From JAQUGA01 sp964521105 (GTDB taxonomy: Bacteria; Bacteroidota; Bacteroidia; Bacteroidales; WCHB1-69): a stretch of 64,000 bases of DNA. This document shows, piece by piece, positions 29,288 to 38,936 of this stretch. A program made the translations under genes and the position numbers. Location: the NCBI GenBank assembly GCA_964521105.1, contig CAZFPO010000004.1:6006-70005 (forward strand), in the 5' to 3' direction. The first letter of the stretch is position 1; every line of letters begins with the position of its first letter. The notes under the pieces are model-generated. The model was not told the DNA's origin. It searched no databases and was given only the letters and a program-made list of their open reading frames with translations.

Positions 29288-30151
29288 GTGGTAACAGTTA
29301 TTCTTTACGCAGTATTGGCATTATGCCTGATAGGTTTTTTAGCAGCGGTTATTTTATATTTTGTTTCAAACAAATTTAAAGTTATCGAAGATCCTCGAAT
29401 TGATGAAGTTAGTGATCAACTTCCAGGTGCAAATTGTGGTGGTTGTGGCTATGCAGGATGCAGAAACTTTGCTGAAGCAATTGTTAAAGCAGGCAATATG
29501 GACAACTTAAGTTGCCCTGTTGGTGGAAATGCAGTATCGGCTAACATTGCTCCAATTTTAGGTATTGAAGTAGTTGAAAAAGACCCAACTATTGCAGTAG
29601 TTCGATGTAATGGAAGCAAGCAAAATGCCCCAGCAAAAGCAATTTATGATTCAGCTCAAACGTGTGCTTTTGCCAATGCTTTATTTGCTGGCGAAAGTGG
29701 TTGTCCTTATGGTTGTTTAGGTTGTGGCGATTGTGTGTCAGTTTGTCTATTTGATGCAATTTATATGGATACCGAAACAGGCTTACCTATTGTAATTGAA
29801 GAAAAATGTGTATCGTGTGGAGCTTGTGTTAAAGCATGTCCACGCAATATCATCGAAATTCGCTTACAAGGTAAAAAAAGTAGAAGAATATACGTAAATT
29901 GTATTAATAAAGAAAAAGGAGCAATTGCACGTAAAAACTGCTCTGTAGCATGCATTGGTTGCGGTAAATGCGTAAAAACTTGTGCTTATGATGCTATAAC
30001 GATGGAAAACAATATTGCATACATTGATGGTACTAAATGCAAATTATGTCGTAAATGTGTTGCTGAATGTCCTACCGGAGCAATTGTAGAACTTAACTTT
30101 CCTCCACGTAAAGAGAAAGAAGTAATAGCGCAAAAAGAAAATAATGACTAA
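29288..30151 (+). CDS. rnfB: Rnf electron transport complex subunit B
   Basis: 287 residues, GTG start chosen because it leads into the conserved single membrane helix (about 2-25). The N-terminal iron-sulfur motif is CGGCGYAGC with a preceding GANCGG; it is followed by ferredoxin-type CxxCxxCxxxC clusters (CLGCGDCVSVC, CVSCGACVKAC, CIGCGKCVKTC, CKLCRKCVAEC). This is longer than the E. coli homolog RsxB (192), as in anaerobic Bacteroidetes. RnfB is thought to take electrons from reduced ferredoxin and pass them into the membrane complex. First gene of rnfBCDGEA. Confidence 0.95.
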   Translation: MVTVILYAVLALCLIGFLAAVILYFVSNKFKVIEDPRIDEVSDQLPGANCGGCGYAGCRNFAEAIVKAGNMDNLSCPVGGNAVSANIAPILGIEVVEKDPTIAVVRCNGSKQNAPAKAIYDSAQTCAFANALFAGESGCPYGCLGCGDCVSVCLFDAIYMDTETGLPIVIEEKCVSCGACVKACPRNIIEIRLQGKKSRRIYVNCINKEKGAIARKNCSVACIGCGKCVKTCAYDAITMENNIAYIDGTKCKLCRKCVAECPTGAIVELNFPPRKEKEVIAQKENND

Positions 30152-30188
30152 AAAATCGATTTTATTAACCAAATAAAATAGTAATACC

Positions 30189-31529
30189 TTGAGAACATTC
30201 AAATTAGGCGGAGTTCATCCTGAAGAAAATAAATTATCGGCAAGCAAACCGATAGAAACACTTCCTATACCTCAAAAGGTATATATCCCAGTTACACAAC
30301 ATTTGGGAGCACCATCAACCTTAGTTGTTGAAAAAGGAACAAATGTTAAAGTTGGTTCTTTACTCGCTAAAGCCGATGCTTTTATTTGTGCGAACGTGCA
30401 CTCTCCTGTTTCTGGCGTAGTTGAAAAAATTGATGAAACCATTGACACTAGCGGATATCGTAAAAGTACAATAATTATTAATGTTGTTGATGACGAATGG
30501 GAATCAAGCATTGATAAATCAAATGGCTTAAAAAAAGAAATTACATTATCTGACAAAGATATTGTAGCTAAAATTAAAGAAATGGGTATTGTAGGTCTTG
30601 GTGGAGCAACTTTTCCAACTCACGTTAAGTATATGTTACCGCAAGGCAAAACCGCAAAATATTTAATTATTAATGCAGTTGAATGCGAACCTTATCTTAC
30701 TGCCGACCATGTTATTATGCTCGAAAAGGCAGAAGAAACCATGATAGGAATTGAGATTTTAATGAAAGCCTTAGGCTCTGAAAAAGCATTAATTGGTATC
30801 GAAAATAACAAACCTGATGCAATTTCAAAAATGAGCGAAGTTGCAAAAAATTATCCAAACATTGAAGTTTATCCATTAAAAGTTAAATATCCACAAGGTG
30901 CAGAAAAACAATTAATAAAAGCACTAACTGGTCGCGAAGTTCCCTCTGGTAAATTACCTATTGAAGTTGGCTGTGTTGTTAATAACGTAGGAACTGCATT
31001 TGCGGTATATGAAGCGGTTCAAAAAAATAAACCACTTATCGAACGAGTAGTTACAGTAACCGGAAAATCAGTAAAAAATCCTTGTAATTTATTAGTTCGT
31101 ATTGGTACACCTACCAGCCAACTTATCGAAAAAGCAGGTGGTCTTCCTGAAGATACCGGAAAAGTTATTTCAGGTGGTCCAATGATGGGAAAATCATTAA
31201 ATTCATTAGAAGTTCCTGTTGTTAAAGGAACATCTGGGATATTAATCATGAATTTAAAAGAAGCGAAACGAACCGCATCTCAAAATTGCATTCGTTGCGG
31301 AAAATGTGTAACTGTTTGTCCAATGGGCTTAGAGCCATATATCCTGCAACTTTTTGCTGAAGGTCGAAATTTTGAAGAAGCTGAACAATATCATATTATG
31401 GATTGCATCGAGTGTGGGTCATGTCAGTATACTTGCCCTTCGCAACGAGCAATTTTAGATTTTGTTAGAGTTGGAAAAAGTAGAGTTGGAGCAATTATTC
31501 GTTCCAGAGCTGTATTACAATCAAAGTAA
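30189..31529 (+). CDS. rnfC: Rnf electron transport complex subunit C (NADH-binding)
   Basis: 446 residues with a TTG start; MRTFKLGGVHPEENKLS is the conserved beginning of RnfC, which supports this start. It contains an FMN/NADH-binding SLBB-type core (GGATFPTHVK, NAVECEPYLTADH, KYPQGAEKQL) and two 4Fe-4S motifs near the C-terminus (CIRCGKCVTVCP, CIECGSCQYTCP). RnfC is the peripheral subunit that exchanges electrons with NAD(H). It follows rnfB by 37 bp. Confidence 0.95.
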   Translation: MRTFKLGGVHPEENKLSASKPIETLPIPQKVYIPVTQHLGAPSTLVVEKGTNVKVGSLLAKADAFICANVHSPVSGVVEKIDETIDTSGYRKSTIIINVVDDEWESSIDKSNGLKKEITLSDKDIVAKIKEMGIVGLGGATFPTHVKYMLPQGKTAKYLIINAVECEPYLTADHVIMLEKAEETMIGIEILMKALGSEKALIGIENNKPDAISKMSEVAKNYPNIEVYPLKVKYPQGAEKQLIKALTGREVPSGKLPIEVGCVVNNVGTAFAVYEAVQKNKPLIERVVTVTGKSVKNPCNLLVRIGTPTSQLIEKAGGLPEDTGKVISGGPMMGKSLNSLEVPVVKGTSGILIMNLKEAKRTASQNCIRCGKCVTVCPMGLEPYILQLFAEGRNFEEAEQYHIMDCIECGSCQYTCPSQRAILDFVRVGKSRVGAIIRSRAVLQSK

Positions 31530-31561
31530 ATTTAAGTCATATCATATAAAAGCACAAAATT

Positions 31562-32569
31562 ATGAGTTTATTGACAGTATCAGGTTCTCCACATGTTCAC
31601 TCAGGTGAAACCACAAAAAAAATAATGTTCGGAGTCATTATTGCATTAATGCCTGCAATGTTGGTTTCGTTTTATTATTTTGGTTTGAGTGCCATTATTT
31701 TAACCTTAATATCCGTTTTTGCTTGTTTAATTTTTGAATGGTTAATTCAAAAATTTATTTTAAAAGGCGAAACTACAATTTCTGATGGTTCAGCAATAAT
31801 TACTGGATTATTACTTGCTTTTAATGTTCCTACAAGTTTGCCAATTTGGATGATTCTTATTGGAGCATTAGTATCAATTGGAGTAGCTAAAATGTCGTTT
31901 GGTGGTTTGGGTAAAAATCCTTTTAACCCAGCATTAGTTGGTCGTGTGTTTTTGCTCATCTCATTCCCAGTTGATATGACTACTTGGCCAAAGCCAGGTT
32001 TACCATTTGGAACTACTAACTTTTTAGTTGATGGATTAACAGGACCTACCCCTCTTGGAATTGTAAAAGAAGGTGTTAAACAAGGTCAAACTGTTGAACA
32101 ACTTCAAAGTCATTTACCACATTATGCTGACATGTTAATGGGTCAAATGGGAGGCTCATTGGGAGAAGTTTCAGCAATAGCTATCATTATTGGCGGATTA
32201 TTTATGTTATTTCGCAAAATTATAACTTGGCATATTCCTGTTGCGTTTATTGGAAGCACCCTATTATTTGCAGCAATATTATGGCAAATTGCCCCACAGC
32301 ATTATGTAAATCCTTTTTTCCATCTTGTAACTGGTGGTTTAATGTTAGGGGCGATTTTTATGGCAACCGATATGGTAACATCACCCATGAGTAAATCAGG
32401 GCAACTCGTGTTTGGGCTTGGATGCGGAGTTTTAACAATATTAATAAGAGTTTGGGGAGCTTATCCCGAGGGTGTATCATTTGCAATTTTACTTATGAAT
32501 GCAGTTACACCATTGATTAACAAAGGATTTAAACCTAAAAAATTTGGGGAGGTAATCAAAAATGGCTAA
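31562..32569 (+). CDS. rnfD: Rnf electron transport complex subunit D
   Basis: 335 residues with about ten membrane helices, matching the RnfD/NqrB family. The segment DGLTGPTPLG corresponds to the S/T-G-A-T-type site where FMN is covalently attached through a phosphoester on Thr. GKNPFNPALVGRVFLL is also highly conserved in the family. It is a core part of the ion-translocating path. Overlaps rnfG by 8 bp. Confidence 0.95.
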   Translation: MSLLTVSGSPHVHSGETTKKIMFGVIIALMPAMLVSFYYFGLSAIILTLISVFACLIFEWLIQKFILKGETTISDGSAIITGLLLAFNVPTSLPIWMILIGALVSIGVAKMSFGGLGKNPFNPALVGRVFLLISFPVDMTTWPKPGLPFGTTNFLVDGLTGPTPLGIVKEGVKQGQTVEQLQSHLPHYADMLMGQMGGSLGEVSAIAIIIGGLFMLFRKIITWHIPVAFIGSTLLFAAILWQIAPQHYVNPFFHLVTGGLMLGAIFMATDMVTSPMSKSGQLVFGLGCGVLTILIRVWGAYPEGVSFAILLMNAVTPLINKGFKPKKFGEVIKNG

Positions 32570-33164
32570 AAAATTAGAATCGACATTATTAAACATGATA
32601 TTATCATTGTTTTTTATTTCGGCAGTAATGTCTGCTTCTTTGGGTTATGTTTATTCTTTAACCAAAGAACCCATTGAAAAATCACAAAAGGCTGCTGAAA
32701 CTAATGCTATTAAGCAAGTAACACCTGATTTTGACAATACCCCAGTAGCTAAAGAAATCGATGGATTAACCTATTATGAAGTTACAAAAGGTGGTCAAGC
32801 TGTTGGTTGTGCTGTTAAAACATATACTGAGATTGCATTTTCCGGAAGATTTGATTTAATGGTTGGATTTTTAAATGACGGCACAATAAATAAAATTGCA
32901 GTTTTAGATCAAAAAGAAACTCCAGGCTTAGGTACTAAAATGATGGAGCCAAAATTTAAAGATCAATTTAATAATAAAAATCCTGGAACTTGGAAGATGG
33001 CTGTGAAAAAAGATGGTGGTGAAGTAGATGCAATAAGTGCAGCAACTATTAGTTCCAAAGCATATTGCAATGCTGTGCAAAAAGCTTACGATGGTTTTAT
33101 GAAAAATTTTGGAAACAAGAGCAACCCAACAACCGTTGCTGATTCAACTAAGAAAGGAGAATAA
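32562..33164 (+). CDS. rnfG: Rnf electron transport complex subunit G
   Basis: 200 residues: one N-terminal membrane helix (about 12-32) and a periplasmic FMN-binding domain. GLNGSIxK-type family features are represented by KETPGLGTKMMEPKF and the flavinylation site DAISAATISSKA, where Thr carries FMN. Start overlaps the end of rnfD. The C-terminal tail (after about 185) is Asn/Thr/Lys-rich. Confidence 0.95.
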   Translation: MAKKLESTLLNMILSLFFISAVMSASLGYVYSLTKEPIEKSQKAAETNAIKQVTPDFDNTPVAKEIDGLTYYEVTKGGQAVGCAVKTYTEIAFSGRFDLMVGFLNDGTINKIAVLDQKETPGLGTKMMEPKFKDQFNNKNPGTWKMAVKKDGGEVDAISAATISSKAYCNAVQKAYDGFMKNFGNKSNPTTVADSTKKGE

Positions 33165-33166
33165 TT

Positions 33167-33763
33167 ATGGGAAATCTTAAACACTTAATAAACGGAATTT
33201 TTAAAGAAAATCCATCTTTTGTATTGGTTTTAGGAACTTGTCCTGCTTTAGCAGTTACAACTTCTGCTTTCAATGGAATGGGGATGGGTGCTGCTACTAC
33301 TTTTGTATTAGTTTTTTCAAATCTTTTTATTTCACTTTTGAAAAATTTTATCCCAAATAAAGTTCGTATTGCTGCATTTATCATTGTGATTGCCTCATTT
33401 GTTACAATTGTTGATTTAGTAATGAAAGCATTTACTCCTGATTTATATAAGGCTTTAGGAGTATTTATACCTCTTATTGTTGTAAATTGTATTATTTTAG
33501 GACGTGCAGAAGCTTTTGCACAAAAAAACTCTCCAATAGCATCAATTATGGATGGAATCGGAATGGGATTAGGATTTACTTTAGCACTTACTCTTATGGC
33601 AAGTTTTAGAGAATTACTTGGCAATGGTTCAATTTTCGACATCAAACTTGTTAGTGAAAATGCTAAAACAATTTTAATTTTTATTCTTCCTCCAGGTGCA
33701 TTTATGACATACGGATACTTAATAGCAATCATGAATTCTTTTAAACGTAAATTTAACATGTAA
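33167..33763 (+). CDS. rnfE: Rnf electron transport complex subunit E
   Basis: 198 residues with six membrane helices, the RnfE/NqrD family. Family markers: ENPSFVLVLGTCPALAVTTSA near the N-terminus with the conserved Cys, and VPLIVVNCIILGRAEAFA-like sequence with the second Cys. RnfE and RnfA form an inverted pair that holds a membrane iron-sulfur centre in related complexes. Starts 2 bp after rnfG. Confidence 0.95.
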   Translation: MGNLKHLINGIFKENPSFVLVLGTCPALAVTTSAFNGMGMGAATTFVLVFSNLFISLLKNFIPNKVRIAAFIIVIASFVTIVDLVMKAFTPDLYKALGVFIPLIVVNCIILGRAEAFAQKNSPIASIMDGIGMGLGFTLALTLMASFRELLGNGSIFDIKLVSENAKTILIFILPPGAFMTYGYLIAIMNSFKRKFNM

Positions 33764-33768
33764 TTACT

Positions 33769-34344
33769 ATGGAATACATCAAAATAATTATATTAGCCCT
33801 ATTCGTAAACAATGTAGTGCTTGCACAATTCCTCGGAATTTGTCCTTTCCTTGGAGTATCTAATAAAGTAAACACATCAATGGGTATGGGTGCTGCCGTA
33901 ATATTCGTTATGGCTTTAGCAAACCTCGTTACTTATTTTATTTATACGTATCTTTTAATTCCTCTTGGTGTTGAGTTTATGCAAACCATTACTTTTATAT
34001 TTGTTATTGCTACCTTAGTTCAAATTGTTGAAATAATTCTTAAAAAAGCTGCTCCTTCTCTATATCAAGCATTAGGAATATACTTACCTCTTATTACTAC
34101 TAACTGTGCTGTTTTGGGTATTGCATTGCTCGCAATTACTAAAAAATACGACTTACTTCAAAGTGTTACATACGCAACAGCCACAGCGGTTGGTTTTACA
34201 ATTGCCTTAGTTTTATTGGCAGGTTTACGTGAACAAATGGAAACCACAGGTTATCCTAAAGGCATGAAAGGTTTTCCTATTACCTTACTCACAGCTAGCT
34301 TATTAGCTATGGCTTTTATGGGATTTTCGGGAATGATAAAATAA
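33769..34344 (+). CDS. rnfA: Rnf electron transport complex subunit A
   Basis: 191 residues with six membrane helices, homologous to RnfA/NqrE and internally related to rnfE. Conserved parts include NNVVLAQFLGICPFLGVS and YLPLITTNCAVLG. Last gene of the operon, 5 bp after rnfE, with a strong terminator 29 bp downstream. The complete set implies a working ferredoxin:NAD oxidoreductase that pumps sodium ions or protons. Confidence 0.95.
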   Translation: MEYIKIIILALFVNNVVLAQFLGICPFLGVSNKVNTSMGMGAAVIFVMALANLVTYFIYTYLLIPLGVEFMQTITFIFVIATLVQIVEIILKKAAPSLYQALGIYLPLITTNCAVLGIALLAITKKYDLLQSVTYATATAVGFTIALVLLAGLREQMETTGYPKGMKGFPITLLTASLLAMAFMGFSGMIK

Positions 34345-34372
34345 AACAACAACATAGAACACAATCGAAAAG

Positions 34373-34400
34373 TGGTTGCTTTAGGGCAACCATTTTTTTA
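34373..34400 (+). terminator. Rho-independent terminator of the rnf operon
   Basis: Stem TGGTTGC / GCAACCA with a six-base loop and a run of seven T, 29 bp after the rnfA stop. Confidence 0.85.
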
Positions 34401-34476
34401 TTTTAATTAAGTACGTTAAAATACTGAAACAATGACATGTATTCCTGTTTTATATTCTGATAATGCAAAAAAAAAC

Positions 34477-34484
34477 GTAAATTT
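34477..34484 (+). promoter_or_regulatory. Candidate -7 box for obg
   Basis: TAAATTTG matches TAnnTTTG, 31 bp before the obg start codon. No clear -33 TTTG. Confidence 0.45.
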
Positions 34485-34514
34485 GCCTATTATTAGAAAA
34501 AAGAAAGACAATTA

Positions 34515-35507
34515 ATGGCTAATTCAAATTTCATAGATTACGTTAAAATTTATTTCCGTTCGGGAAAAGGTGGTGGTGGTTCTGCTCATTTAGCTCGTTA
34601 TGCTGGCGAACCAAAAGCAGGTCCCGACGGCGGTGATGGCGGACGTGGAGGACATATTATTTTGAGAGGAAATTCTCAATTATGGACACTTTTACATCTA
34701 AAATACACTAAACACGTTATTGCCGAAGATGGCAAAAATGGTTCAAAACAACAAAGTTTTGGCGCTGATGGTAAAGATCAATATATAAACGTTCCTGTTG
34801 GAATTATTGTTCGTGATGCCGAAACTGGAGAAATAGAAGCCGAAATTATGGAAGATGGGCAAGAAGTTATTTTGTTAAAAGGTGGTCGTGGCGGTTTAGG
34901 CAATACACACTTCAAAAATTCAGTTCGTCAAACTCCACGTTTTGCACAACCGGGTGAACCCGCCATTGAAGGTTGGAAAATTATTGAATTGAAACTTTTA
35001 GCAGATGTTGGTCTGGTTGGTTTTCCTAATGCTGGAAAATCAACATTAATTTCAGTTATTTCAAATGCAAAACCAAAAATTGCCGATTACCCCTTCACAA
35101 CCATTATCCCAAATTTAGCAATGGTTGGCTATCGCGACCATCGAAGTTTTGTAATTGCAGATATTCCAGGAATTATTGAAGGTGCTAGTCAGGGAAAAGG
35201 ATTAGGCTTACGTTTTTTACGCCATATCGAACGAAATTCTTTACTTCTTTTTATGATTCCTGCCAACTCAGATTCAATCAAAAAAGAATACAAAATACTA
35301 TTGAACGAACTAAAAGTTTATAACCCAGAGTTACTTGACAAACAACGTATTTTAGCTATAACCAAAATTGACTTACTTACTGAAACCGAACTTAAAACCA
35401 TTAAGAAAAAAACACCAACTGAATTGCAGGTAGTTTATATATCTTCGCATACTGAAAAAGGATTGATGGAATTAAAAGATGCAATTTGGGCAGCATTAAA
35501 TAAATAA
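34515..35507 (+). CDS. obg: GTPase Obg/CgtA
   Basis: 330 residues. The glycine-rich Obg fold occupies 1-160 (FIDYVKIYFRSGKGGGGS, GPDGGDGGRGG). The GTPase domain has G1 GFPNAGKST (169-177), G3 DIPGIIEGAS and G4 TKID. The optional C-terminal OCT domain is absent, as is usual in this phylum. Obg is an essential ribosome-associated GTPase acting in 50S subunit assembly and stress control. Leads an apparent obg - PAP2 - OstA-like operon. Confidence 0.95.
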   Translation: MANSNFIDYVKIYFRSGKGGGGSAHLARYAGEPKAGPDGGDGGRGGHIILRGNSQLWTLLHLKYTKHVIAEDGKNGSKQQSFGADGKDQYINVPVGIIVRDAETGEIEAEIMEDGQEVILLKGGRGGLGNTHFKNSVRQTPRFAQPGEPAIEGWKIIELKLLADVGLVGFPNAGKSTLISVISNAKPKIADYPFTTIIPNLAMVGYRDHRSFVIADIPGIIEGASQGKGLGLRFLRHIERNSLLLFMIPANSDSIKKEYKILLNELKVYNPELLDKQRILAITKIDLLTETELKTIKKKTPTELQVVYISSHTEKGLMELKDAIWAALNK

Positions 35508-35515
35508 TTTAATCG

Positions 35516-36115
35516 ATGATAAATTTCCTCGAAAAAATAGATTTACAATTACTACTTTTAATAAATGGAGCTCACTCTCCCCTATTTGATTCGTTGATGT
35601 GGTGGCTTTCGTTAAGTACTATATGGATTCCACTTTATTGCTTTTTATTGTTTATACTTTTCAAAAAATACCAAAACCAATTTTGGAAAATCATTGTAAT
35701 TATTATTATAAGTGTTACATTAACCGATGGAATTAGTTCAGGTATTATTAAACCTTCCGTTAAACGATACCGACCTAGTCATAATTTAGAAATTAAAGAG
35801 AAACTATATCTTCACCAATATTCCAATGGCACATTTTATAAAGGTGGCACTTATGGGTTTGTTTCTTCTCATGCTGCAAACAGTTTTGGTATTGCAACAT
35901 TAATAATTCTTTTATTAGGTCGTTTTTCAAAACAATATTATTGGTTAATTTTATGGGCAATCGCGATTTCATATAGCAGAATTTATTTAGGCGTTCATTA
36001 TCCATCTGATATTGTAGGTGGTTTTCTTGTAGGAATTTCTTCGACTTTTATCGCATTTTATTTTGCTAAAAAATTATTAAAATTCAACGTTAATTTAGAT
36101 ACTTACAAAAGATGA
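35516..36115 (+). CDS. PAP2-family membrane phosphatase
   Basis: 199 residues, five to six membrane helices. The three PAP2 motifs are present: KPSVKRYRPSH (motif 1), SSHAANSFG (motif 2, catalytic His) and SRIYLGVHYPSD (motif 3, nucleophile His). Likely substrates are undecaprenyl pyrophosphate or a lipid A/phospholipid phosphate at the outer face of the inner membrane. It lies 8 bp after obg and overlaps the OstA-like gene by 4 bp, which fits a role in envelope lipid metabolism. Confidence 0.88.
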   Translation: MINFLEKIDLQLLLLINGAHSPLFDSLMWWLSLSTIWIPLYCFLLFILFKKYQNQFWKIIVIIIISVTLTDGISSGIIKPSVKRYRPSHNLEIKEKLYLHQYSNGTFYKGGTYGFVSSHAANSFGIATLIILLLGRFSKQYYWLILWAIAISYSRIYLGVHYPSDIVGGFLVGISSTFIAFYFAKKLLKFNVNLDTYKR

Positions 36116-37674
36116 GAAAAAATAGCAACCTATTTCTTTTATTGTTTTTTATTTATCTAAGTATGGGTAGTTTAATGAGTCAAACTCAAATTCAATTGAT
36201 TAAAGCAAAAACGCTCGAATACGACGAAAATATAAAAAAAGACGTAAAACGAATTATTGGAGATGTTGTTTTTGAACATGATGGAGCCATTTTATACTGC
36301 GACAGTGCCTGGTTATACGATAAAACAAACAGTGTAGATGCCTTTGGTAAAATATTAATTCAAGTTAATGATACTGTTAGTATTACAGGCGAATTCATTA
36401 ACTATTATGGGGATACAAAAATTGCAAATATTGAACGTAATGTTATCATGAAGGATAATAATTCAACGTTAACTTCTAATAAAATACTTTTTGATAGAAA
36501 TACTAATTTAGCATATTATTACACTGGTGGCGAACTTAAAGATGCTGAAAACAAACTGACATCTAAAATTGGGACGTATAATACTCAAACAAAAATTGTT
36601 TATTTTAAAAAAGATGTAGTTTTAGTTAACCCACGCTTTAAACTCGAATGCGACACCTTAATTTTTGATTTAAACACCGAAATAGCATATTTTCCATCAA
36701 AAACAGTTGGAACTTCCAACGAAAACTACATGTACTGCGAAGATGGTTGGTACGAAACCCGAACTGATATTACAATGCTTAAAATTAATGCATACTTAAA
36801 CAATAAAAAACAAACGATTAAAGGTGATAGTATCTATTTTGAACAACTTACAAAATTCGGTTTAGCTTGGTCAAATGTAACGTTATTCGACAGCATTCAA
36901 AATATAATTCTATCTGGAAATTTTTGTAAATTAAATAATAAAGATGGATACTCATTTGTAACTGACAAGGCATTAGCTCAAATGATAGACTACAGAGATA
37001 CGTTGTATTTACATGCGGATACCATTAAAATGACTTTTGACACCTCTCAAACTGCCCGATTTATTTTTGCATACAATAATTGCTTTATCTACCGGAGCGA
37101 CTTACAAGGATATACTGACTCATTAACCTATTCTGTAGCCGATTCTATTATATTTATGAATAGAAATCCTATTATTTGGGCAGAAGAAAATCAATTAAAA
37201 GCCGATACGGTAACTATTTTTATGAAAAATCAGCAATTTGATAAAATTTTCATGAATGGTTTTGCTTTTATTTCAAATAAAATCGATGATGTCAGATTCA
37301 ACCAAATTAAAGGCAAAAACATGGTTGGATATTTTCAGAATAACGAGTTATATAAAATTGATGTAGAAGGAAATGCAGAAAGCTTATACTTTATTGAAGA
37401 AAATAATAAGCAGTTAATTGGAGTAAATAAAACCGAATCGTCATTTATGACACTGTTGCTTGAACACAACGATTTTTCTACCATTACAGTATCCGGATCA
37501 CCAAAGGCAATAATGTATCCATGGGAAAAAATGACTACCGAAGAGAAGCTTTTAAAAAATTTTATTTGGCTAAGTGATTTTAGACCAAACTCTTATTTAG
37601 AACTTTTTATTTTACACGATAAATTATCAAGTGGAAAAATTTCGCTTATTAAAGATAAAAAACGAAATAAGTAG
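36112..37674 (+). CDS. OstA/LptA-like lipopolysaccharide transport protein
   Basis: 520 residues with a signal peptide (about 1-24). Repeating short beta strands of the OstA fold fill the chain: IIGDVVFEHDGAILYCDSAWLY, DAFGKILIQVNDTVSITGEF, VIMKDNNSTLTSNKILFD, KKDVVLVNPRFKLECDTLIFD. This is the beta-jellyroll that carries lipopolysaccharide across the periplasm. It is far longer than E. coli LptA (185), as is normal for Bacteroidetes OstA-like proteins. It is therefore a probable periplasmic bridge component; no LptD barrel gene is adjacent. Ends 1 bp from the convergent hydrolase gene. Confidence 0.8.
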   Translation: MRKNSNLFLLLFFIYLSMGSLMSQTQIQLIKAKTLEYDENIKKDVKRIIGDVVFEHDGAILYCDSAWLYDKTNSVDAFGKILIQVNDTVSITGEFINYYGDTKIANIERNVIMKDNNSTLTSNKILFDRNTNLAYYYTGGELKDAENKLTSKIGTYNTQTKIVYFKKDVVLVNPRFKLECDTLIFDLNTEIAYFPSKTVGTSNENYMYCEDGWYETRTDITMLKINAYLNNKKQTIKGDSIYFEQLTKFGLAWSNVTLFDSIQNIILSGNFCKLNNKDGYSFVTDKALAQMIDYRDTLYLHADTIKMTFDTSQTARFIFAYNNCFIYRSDLQGYTDSLTYSVADSIIFMNRNPIIWAEENQLKADTVTIFMKNQQFDKIFMNGFAFISNKIDDVRFNQIKGKNMVGYFQNNELYKIDVEGNAESLYFIEENNKQLIGVNKTESSFMTLLLEHNDFSTITVSGSPKAIMYPWEKMTTEEKLLKNFIWLSDFRPNSYLELFILHDKLSSGKISLIKDKKRNK

Positions 37675-37675
37675 C

Positions 37676-38332
37676 TTATAAATCTTTTTTTTGGTGATTT
37701 AAAATAACTTTAAAATGTGGTGAATCCCAAAAAACGGAGAATTTATTGGCATTTAATTGATCGGGTTGATCAATATTAAGAATATCCTTGTGATATTCAT
37801 CTTTTAAAACTTTCCAAATTAACTCTGTACAAAAGAATTTTGTTGAATCTTTAACGTCAAAATCACTATCGAAAGGAATCTGTTGATGAAGGTAATAATT
37901 TGCTCTTTCGCTAATGGCACTATTTGATTTTCCGTCATTCGATATAAAACGAACAACAATGACTGTGTTTGGTTGACTTTCTTGAATAAATTTATTGATT
38001 TCGCAAGTTTGAACACCATCCACATCTGACAAGGAACTTGAAACCGAATGAATAATAACAATACTATCCGGATTTGGACGTCGAACAATTGCACAATGCG
38101 AAATTCGATATTCTTCGCTTAATGTTTTGGAAATAGATTCGCTAACAATACCAAAGCCCTGTCTTAAAATAATGTCTCCATCTTGCAAGGAGTCCATTTC
38201 GGCTTTGGATAAGCGATATTTATTATGCAATTGTTCCTGTTCACTCTTATATTCATAAGCGAACAGGAACAATGTAATTAGTACTAATGTTGATACAATA
38301 AATAAAGAAATTTTAATAAGCTTCTTTTTCAC
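37676..38332 (-). CDS. YiiX/YebB-like permuted NlpC/P60 cysteine hydrolase
   Basis: 218 residues with an N-terminal membrane anchor or signal (about 5-24). The family signatures are LQDGDIILRQGFG, YRISHCAIVRR with the catalytic His, a VIVVRF strand, and FFCTELIWKVLK with the presumed nucleophile Cys. This is the circularly permuted NlpC/P60 arrangement (YiiX/C92 type), whose members act as peptidases, amidases or lipid-amide hydrolases. Probably faces the periplasm. Lies 20 bp downstream of the lipoprotein gene and may be cotranscribed. Confidence 0.8.
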   Translation of the reverse strand: MKKKLIKISLFIVSTLVLITLFLFAYEYKSEQEQLHNKYRLSKAEMDSLQDGDIILRQGFGIVSESISKTLSEEYRISHCAIVRRPNPDSIVIIHSVSSSLSDVDGVQTCEINKFIQESQPNTVIVVRFISNDGKSNSAISERANYYLHQQIPFDSDFDVKDSTKFFCTELIWKVLKDEYHKDILNIDQPDQLNANKFSVFWDSPHFKVILNHQKKDL

Positions 38333-38352
38333 TGTATCTTAATAGTATAGAA

Positions 38353-38817
38353 TTATTTTGCAGGTGCAGTTTCTGTTTCAGTTGCAGGTGCTGTTTCTGT
38401 AGTAGGTTCTTCAGTTACTGCTGGTTCTTCTGCTGGTTGTTCTTTCTTTTGTTCAACTAACCATTTGTCGTTTTGTTTAACAAGATTCAACGTTTCAGCT
38501 TCTTCTTTGTCACCAGTTTTTACTTTACAGTTACATACAGCTTTGTCGTCTTTAACTTCACATTTCATGTCTTTAATTTCAACTTTTTGTTCAGCTGCTT
38601 TTTTAGCTTCGTCACCTGCCATACCTGACATTTGAGCTAAGAAATCGATAGTACCTTTTGATTCTTCAGTTACTAATTCTTTTGCTTTGTCAAATTCCAT
38701 TTTTGCAATGTGAGTTAAATAGGCTTCTGCTACAGCTTCTGGAGTGTTTGATTTTTTGCAAGAGTTGAAAGATACAACTGCTACGAAAACTAATACTAAA
38801 CTTAATACTTTTTTCAT
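38353..38817 (-). CDS. DUF4878-like lipoprotein
   Basis: 154 residues with a lipoprotein signal (lipobox SFNSC, Cys20). The body resembles DUF4878/NTF2-like stress lipoproteins: TPEAVAEAYLTHIAKMEFDKAKELVTEES, then DKAVCNCKVKTGDKEEAETLNLVKQNDKWLV. The C-terminal 30 residues are a Pro/Glu/Thr low-complexity tail (about 128-154). Function unknown. Confidence 0.8.
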   Translation of the reverse strand: MKKVLSLVLVFVAVVSFNSCKKSNTPEAVAEAYLTHIAKMEFDKAKELVTEESKGTIDFLAQMSGMAGDEAKKAAEQKVEIKDMKCEVKDDKAVCNCKVKTGDKEEAETLNLVKQNDKWLVEQKKEQPAEEPAVTEEPTTETAPATETETAPAK

Positions 38818-38936
38818 TTTTTTTTGTTTTAATTGATAATAGTTTAATTACTTTCCAATTGCAAATATCTATAAAAAAATCGAATATGCAAAGAAATTTT
38901 GCTTTTTTTGTTTAAAAATTATCAACATTATTAACA

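Noticed and set aside
34373..34400. Riboswitch between rnfA and obg
   Set aside because: The structure is a simple stem with a T run, which is a terminator; no ligand-binding fold could be drawn.
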